NCBI RefSeq assembly: GCF_965363235.1
Contig: NC_134841.1
Span: forward strand, 64,606,422 to 64,670,421
Direction: 5' to 3'
Source: Mytilus galloprovincialis
Taxonomy: Eukaryota; Mollusca; Bivalvia; Mytilida; Mytilidae
Length of the DNA: 64,000 bases
Positions 59,510 to 64,000 of the stretch are shown here, piece by piece. The position numbers and the translations under genes were made by a program. Each line of letters opens with the position of its first letter. The first letter of the stretch is position 1. Below the pieces are notes generated by a model, which saw only the letters and a program-made list of their open reading frames with translations, had not been told where the DNA came from and did not search any database.

Positions 59510-59915
59510 CTAGTTGTGAATCAAATTATTTGTTTAGATTACTAATTTTTTTTTGCTTAGCTGTTATGAATTAAATGAGTCATGGAGATTGATCTACAAA
59601 GGACTCTGAAAGGCGAAAGGGAGGGACCATTCAGTTTTTTTCCATTTTTCATTGACAGTCGTACAGAACGGGTAGTGTACTTGTGATGGGATGGTGGGGA
59701 GAGGGGTGAAACCCTTTAAGTAGAATATATCTTTAATAATAGCAGACGTCTTACTCTAGATCTTATCACAGGTCACGTTAAACTGTAACTTTTCAATGCC
59801 CTTTCATTCAAACAATAACGTTTTTTCTCCCTATGATCTTTTTCATTTTGTGTTCAGTATTGCTTCATATTAAAATATAACGCTAAGTCTTCAAAGAAAA
59901 CAAATATAAACTTAC

Positions 59916-59966
59916 TTATGACTCGTTTCCACTGCTCCCGCTGATGTTGTTGCTGTCGATCTCCAT
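59916..59966 (-). promoter_or_regulatory. Transposase candidate exon 1 with a short upstream ORF
   Basis: An ATG at 59966 opens a 16-codon frame (MEIDSNNISGSSGNES) whose stop TAA directly abuts a strong donor GTAAGT (59915 downward). It therefore cannot be the N terminus unless another splice is used. It is best read as a 5' untranslated exon with an upstream ORF that might dampen translation. The same arrangement is mirrored at 41923-41973. Confidence 0.4.
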
Positions 59967-60425
59967 CTTTAATGTGTCAGCACAGGAAGTAAAATACGGA
60001 CCGTGGGAATCTGACCGTGAGAACGAATAAAGTTAACATCAAATAAGCAAGTTGATTTAATTAATAAACAAGTCGACTTCTTATTTTATGTCATTTACAT
60101 TTATATTAGCAAGTCGACATTGTAATAAAAACTTTATCTACATCATTCCGACAAGTTGACTTCAACATGATGATTTAATATCAAATAAACAAGTTGTCGA
60201 CTTAATCAATTAATAAGTTGAATTCAACGTGTCGACTTCTTATTACTATGCCATTATATTTATATCAGCAAGTCGACATTGTAAAACAATTTTTCTACAT
60301 CATTCCGACAACTTGACTTCAACTTGATGATAAGATTCCAGCTTATAACACACAACTTGACTAATAATTCCGACTTATTAGCAACAAAATAACTTTACAA
60401 GGGGTGTACCATATGCGCTTCCATA

Positions 60426-60431
60426 GTTACA
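60426..60431. repeat. 6-bp target-site duplication GTTACA (right copy of element 2)
   Basis: Identical to 41458-41463, directly after the CCATA terminus. Confidence 0.9.
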
Positions 60432-60484
60432 TGTTACAAATTGACAAGTTACGAAGTAAGAATTTTGACCCCGTTGGCTTTCCA

Positions 60485-60690
60485 TAATGTACAGATGTCT
60501 TTATATTACGTGCAAACTTCTTTATATGATGTGAATTTATCCTTATGTTATGTGCTAACATCGTTATATGATGTGGTAAGGTCATTATATTATGACAATG
60601 TAACATCATAGGGTGTGGTTCGGTTTACATCTTTATATGGTGTCAGAACATCATTATGATGATGTGCATTCATCGTCCTGATGGTCAATG
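60485..60690. repeat. Degenerate 30-36-bp tandem repeat (CATCNTTATATGATGTG)
   Basis: About six units such as ACTTCTTTATATGATGTGAA, ACATCGTTATATGATGTGGT and ACATCTTTATATGGTGTCAG. Confidence 0.7.
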
Positions 60691-63100
60691 AACATGATTA
60701 CGATTAAAGCGATTACTCACTACGTCAGAACTGATTCCGATCTGCTTCTGCGGAGTAACAATTAATCAGGCTCAAACTTTTAGCTGCATGTCGTTTGGAA
60801 AATGGTTGAGATTTAAAAAGAGATAAACCTTGGCATGTTAGTACCTCTTTTTAAGATGTAAAAAAAATCACATCTGATATTGTTGGAAAAATGTTAAAGT
60901 ATATGAATTGCAACGTTTTGATTTAATCGACTGGTCTAAAATAATAAACATACGGAGTCTGCAATAATGAACAATACGGTTAAAATTATTAAATTTAAGA
61001 AATAATTCTTTTATTTCATGCTCTTTGCTAGCTCATTTTAACATGGGAGGGCATTATATTTGTCAATTTATGTACACCATAAAAAAAATCTATAAAAAGT
61101 TAATACATGTACACGAATTCCTAGTATGTACATTAATGTAAATTTTGTCTTGATGATTATTTTAGCTGTTCGATCGAGTTTCTCTTTATATATTCTCAAG
61201 ATAGACACAAAAGAATGGGAAAAAAACAGACTTTATAGGGTAATTGCTCATATAAAGGACCAGTCATTTGTAAACCCAAAAAGGGGGGATAGGAAAAAAT
61301 AAAAGGGGCCTTTAATTTCATAATTTTTTTAATGGAAAGGTGCATTCAATATTATATAGTTATAGATTTGCGGCATACAATGTAATGTTATGGCGATGTC
61401 TTCAAAATCCGTAGTCATCAATTTTTACGCCTCGTTCCGCACGCCTCAATTGTTAAAACCTTAATCCTTAGTTTCAACAATTTCACTAGCAGAAAATTTT
61501 CCATCTGAAGCTAATATCGAATGTAGGTGTGGTAAATATTAATGAGACCATAACCGGCAAATCCAAATTAAGTTTGTGAAGTCGCAAACAACTTCCACAC
61601 TTGAAGAACTTTGAAGATCTAGATCACTACTGACGCAATATTTTAAACTTATAATGAATGCATTTAGGAACTTTTTTTGTTATTACGAACAAAAGTATGT
61701 GCGTTTGTGTGTAATTGTCAGGTGGTTGCTTTTTTTGGGGGAAGAGGAGGGGGGATTTGTAGGTCTTTGGAAAAGGGGGTATTTATTGACTGTTTTTCCT
61801 TCTTCAAGGTGTAGACATGAAAAAAATATGTGAAAATCCACTGTTTCCTCACACGTCCCCAACCCCAATGAAAGAAAATTACCATAATTATTACTTATTT
61901 ATTTATTTTAACATTCCGATGTATTGTTACAAAAGAGATGTCTACTTACGTAGCTTTCTGACTGGTAACCGATTTATAAATACGGACATTATAGAGTGCA
62001 AAATAACATTCCTTAAATATTGCTTGTTATAAATTTATTTCTTTCATAGACAATTTTTTTTAGATCACAGATTAATAATATATAATTTGTATCACTACAA
62101 TATAATAGTTATTACGGTGAGGTTGAATTCCCGATCATTTATTCATCATCCACGCACGAACTTGTCTCAGAAAAAATATATCTCTGTACATTAACATTAC
62201 TTTCAGGTACACATATGATTTTTTTCTGAGACAAGTGCTTGTGACTTTCCACAAGAATCTGCGGTCATCCAATGATCAGTACTTCACTACTTTGATTATA
62301 TCTGAGTGTTCTTGTCTGTACCAGTTTTCAAGAAAAGGTTTCTCTATAGATAAGTTATTAAAATAATAGCCAATAAAACAAGAAATATCTGAAGAGCCAA
62401 AATTGCCCAAAAAAGGACCTTTACTATAGAGTATACTCAGACACATTGCACTATTTTTAAAAACAAATCTATTATAGTTCCAGGATAAACGCAAAATATT
62501 AAAAGCCGCTGCCGTAAATCTTCACTTTGAAAAATTCAAAATACAACTCTCTATCTGTAAGAGAACAACAGGTCTCAGTAAACAATAAATAAATGCAGTG
62601 TTTAAGTTCATTTAGACACCAATCTGATTAGATTACAGGTATTGTGTGTTCAAGCTTTGCTTGCGACAATCTGAAAACGCTCAATTCAAGATCATTGGGA
62701 TTCTCTGGTTTTGTCGGATTGATCCACACCTTCAAACATATGAAGGCTGAAATTTCATTGGCTGATGTAATATTAACCAGGACAGAAAGTAAAACAAAGT
62801 GTTGTCAGATCCTTGTAACCAAGCTTAGACAGATGATCTGTACATTATATATGCAGTGTGGGTAGGAGCACGTGTATTTCCTTGATGGACTTTAATAAAA
62901 AAAAAAGAACATGGTTATTTTTTTTTTAAATTTCATTATTGTTTCATTTTTCCCTGATTTTAAATGGAAACAAACTATTTCGCTTCCCTTCTGAAAATAT
63001 AAAATCTCTTTCAAGAAATTTGGAATCAAACATTTACCAAAAATGTTGTCGCCCCCCTTTTCACACCAAAAAATGAGCGGCTTCCCACAAAACCTTTTAT
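60691..63100. other. Right flank, AT-rich, no gene; one inverted repeat
   Basis: No supported gene. At 62161-62236 CTTGTCTCAGAAAAAA pairs perfectly with TTTTTTCTGAGACAAG across a roughly 43-base loop. Other frames are short and unsupported. Confidence 0.4.
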
Positions 63101-63109
63101 ATTGCGGGT

Positions 63110-63395
63110 TACTGCATGTGGTGGTGCATTCGTGGTAGCATGTTCACATAGAGTGGGAGAGGTCATGGGTTCGATCCCCGGCCGGGTCAAATCCAAAGAC
63201 TTTTAAATTGATATTTGCTGCTTCCCTGCTAAGCATGCGAAATTAAGGAATAAGAGCAAAAGCTGGTCGGCTCGGAATCAGAAGAATTTGTCCGGGTAAG
63301 GTGACATGTCTTCCTTCGGAAAGTTACCTTGCGAACTAGCATGTTAAAAATCCGGCTCAGGGTGTCGGTTTAGTACAAAGCATGGTTAATATTCA
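63110..63395 (+). repeat. tRNA-derived SINE
   Basis: The 5' part GGTGGTGCATTCGTGGTAGC ... GGTCATGGGTTCGATCCCCG resembles a tRNA, with a perfect B box GGTTCGATCCC at 63167-63177. A non-tRNA body follows, including CTTCCTTCGGAAAGTTACCT, CTAGCATGTTAAAAATCCGG and GGTGTCGGTTTAGTACAAAG. Molluscan V-SINE or Meta-SINE type families such as RUDI are candidates, but I could not compare sequences. Confidence 0.7.
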
Positions 63396-63491
63396 TATCA
63401 CATTACAGCTATTTTCCTAATCCATGTAGTTTAAAGGTTTGATTGGCTTGCTTGCTTTGTATTTATAACTGTTTGCTCATGCATTTTAATT

Positions 63492-63540
63492 AAGTTTTAC
63501 AATTCTAATCAACTATCTGTTGATTAGAATTGTAAAACTT
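63492..63540. repeat. Perfect 22-bp hairpin with a 5-base loop
   Basis: The stem from AAGTTTTACAATTC to CTAATCAAC (63492-63513) is exactly complementary to 63519-63540 around the loop TATCT. Confidence 0.9.
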
Positions 63541-63569
63541 GTGGCTGAGTTTCCGCTTGTATGATGTTA

Positions 63570-63785
63570 TTATAAAAAAGGAAGATGTGGTATGATTGCC
63601 AATGAGACAACTATCCACAAAAGACCAAAATGACACAGACATTAACAACTATAGGTCACCGTACGGCCTTCAACAATGAACAAAGCCCATACCGCATAGT
63701 CAGCTATAAAAGGCCCCTATAAGACAATGTAAAACTATTCAAACGAGAAAACCAACGGCATCATTTATGTAAAAAAAATGAACGA
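63570..63785 (+). repeat. Dispersed mussel repeat, best-preserved copy
   Basis: Begins GAAGATGTGGTATGATTGCC and continues CAACTATCCACAAAAGACC, AACTATAGGTCACCGTACGG, CCCATACCGCATAGTCAGCT and AACGAGAAAACCAACGGC, ending in an A-run. This copy is the reference used here for the family. Confidence 0.9.
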
Positions 63786-64000
63786 AAATTATTCTTGAAC
63801 AGACATTTATATATCGACTGGTTTTCGAGTACTCGACACAATATATGAAACAAAGTTACGATATATTTCTAATTCTTTTTTCCAGATCTTCTGGTATAGT
63901 TCTGTTAAGTCCTGTAATATTTTAACTCACTAAGAATTTTTTTTAGTCAATCAAAAGTAAAGTCAATAGAAAAGGTGATAAGTTTTCACCTTGTCGAACA

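Larger units (their letters stand above)
41464..60425. mobile_element. Giant DNA transposon 2 (19.0 kb), IS3EU-like family, putatively autonomous
   Basis: The termini TATGGAAGCGCATATGG are inverted and flanked by GTTACA duplications. The 3.09-kb inverted arms (41464-44552 and 57340-60425) are nearly identical. A single intact integrase-like transposase spans the right arm boundary on the minus strand. The 12.8-kb interior contains a LINE insertion, tandem repeats and dispersed mussel repeats. An intact transposase plus intact ends is compatible with recent or current activity, which is inference. Superfamily assignment rests on the integrase type, 6-bp duplication and TAT terminus as I recall them for IS3EU. 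Confidence 0.88.
57340..60425 (-). repeat. Right terminal inverted repeat of element 2 (3.09 kb)
   Basis: Complement of 41464-44552 with only scattered differences; for example, the MITE frame at 59338-59574 differs by one residue from its mirror. It carries the promoter side, exons 1-2 and the first half of exon 3 of the intact transposase gene. Confidence 0.9.

Noticed and set aside
9719-60425. Polinton/Maverick interpretation based on 6-bp duplications and large size
   Set aside because: No polymerase, protease, packaging ATPase or capsid frames are present, the termini do not start with AG, and the transposase is of a different integrase type.
9719-60425. One segmental duplication instead of two transposon insertions
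   Set aside because: Interiors are unrelated, and each element has its own distinct perfect duplication directly at the ends.
63110-63190. Functional tRNA gene
   Set aside because: Only the B box is good. The cloverleaf cannot be completed and the sequence continues into a SINE body.

Overview
The window looks like repeat-dense nuclear DNA from a marine mussel, most likely Mytilus. It is AT-rich and has no convincing single-copy host gene. It carries many copies of dispersed repeats that I recognise from memory as mussel or bivalve repeats, above all the family containing GATGTGGTATGATTGCCAA and TACGGCCTTCAACAATG, plus bivalve-type LINE fragments and a tRNA-derived SINE. The taxon call is inference; no search was possible.

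Two very large DNA transposons of one family, 570 bases apart, organise the window. Element 1 (9719-40887, 31.2 kb) and element 2 (41464-60425, 19.0 kb) both begin TATGGAAGCGCATATGG and end with its exact complement. Each is flanked by its own perfect 6-bp target duplication: CAAATG for element 1 and GTTACA for element 2. Element 2 has 3.09-kb terminal inverted repeats and one intact transposase on the minus strand, an IS3/retroviral-integrase-like DDE protein. Its first half lies inside the inverted repeat, so a truncated duplicate is present in the left arm. Splice signals suggest a three-exon gene with the start codon in a 64-nt second exon. I saw no transposase in element 1. It has inverted arms of about 5.6 kb (right) and 10.3 kb (left, enlarged by a later insertion). 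The arms are packed with tandem repeats: an 18-bp-like array, a roughly 168-bp satellite present about 7 times on the left and 14 on the right, and a striking run of TCCCATGGGA palindromes every 19-21 bp.

Other mobile DNA sits inside and around these. A 6.6-kb element (11198-17797) interrupts element 1's left arm. It has terminal arrays of AGTTCTA/TAGAACT motifs and contains a Mutator-like transposase terminal exon, a 5'-truncated LINE, and a dispersed repeat broken by a 648-bp MITE with a 9-bp target duplication. The interior of element 1 holds several further MITE-like elements: 21738-22418, 25119-26599 with an 8-bp duplication, 29230-29542 and 30147-30652. It also holds a Helitron-like bivalve repeat (32631-33914). 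Element 2 contains a 5'-truncated LINE with reverse transcriptase and RNase H (44916-47399), flanked by a 15-16-bp target duplication.

The left flank (1-9712) holds two decayed LINE fragments, a candidate 1.5-kb MITE and low-complexity DNA. The right flank (60432-64000) holds a degenerate tandem array, a SINE, a perfect 22-bp hairpin and a dispersed mussel repeat. The most interesting content is the pair of giant elements of a poorly described family, one probably autonomous and one probably mobilised in trans. A recurring theme is elements whose ends carry dense arrays of short palindromes.
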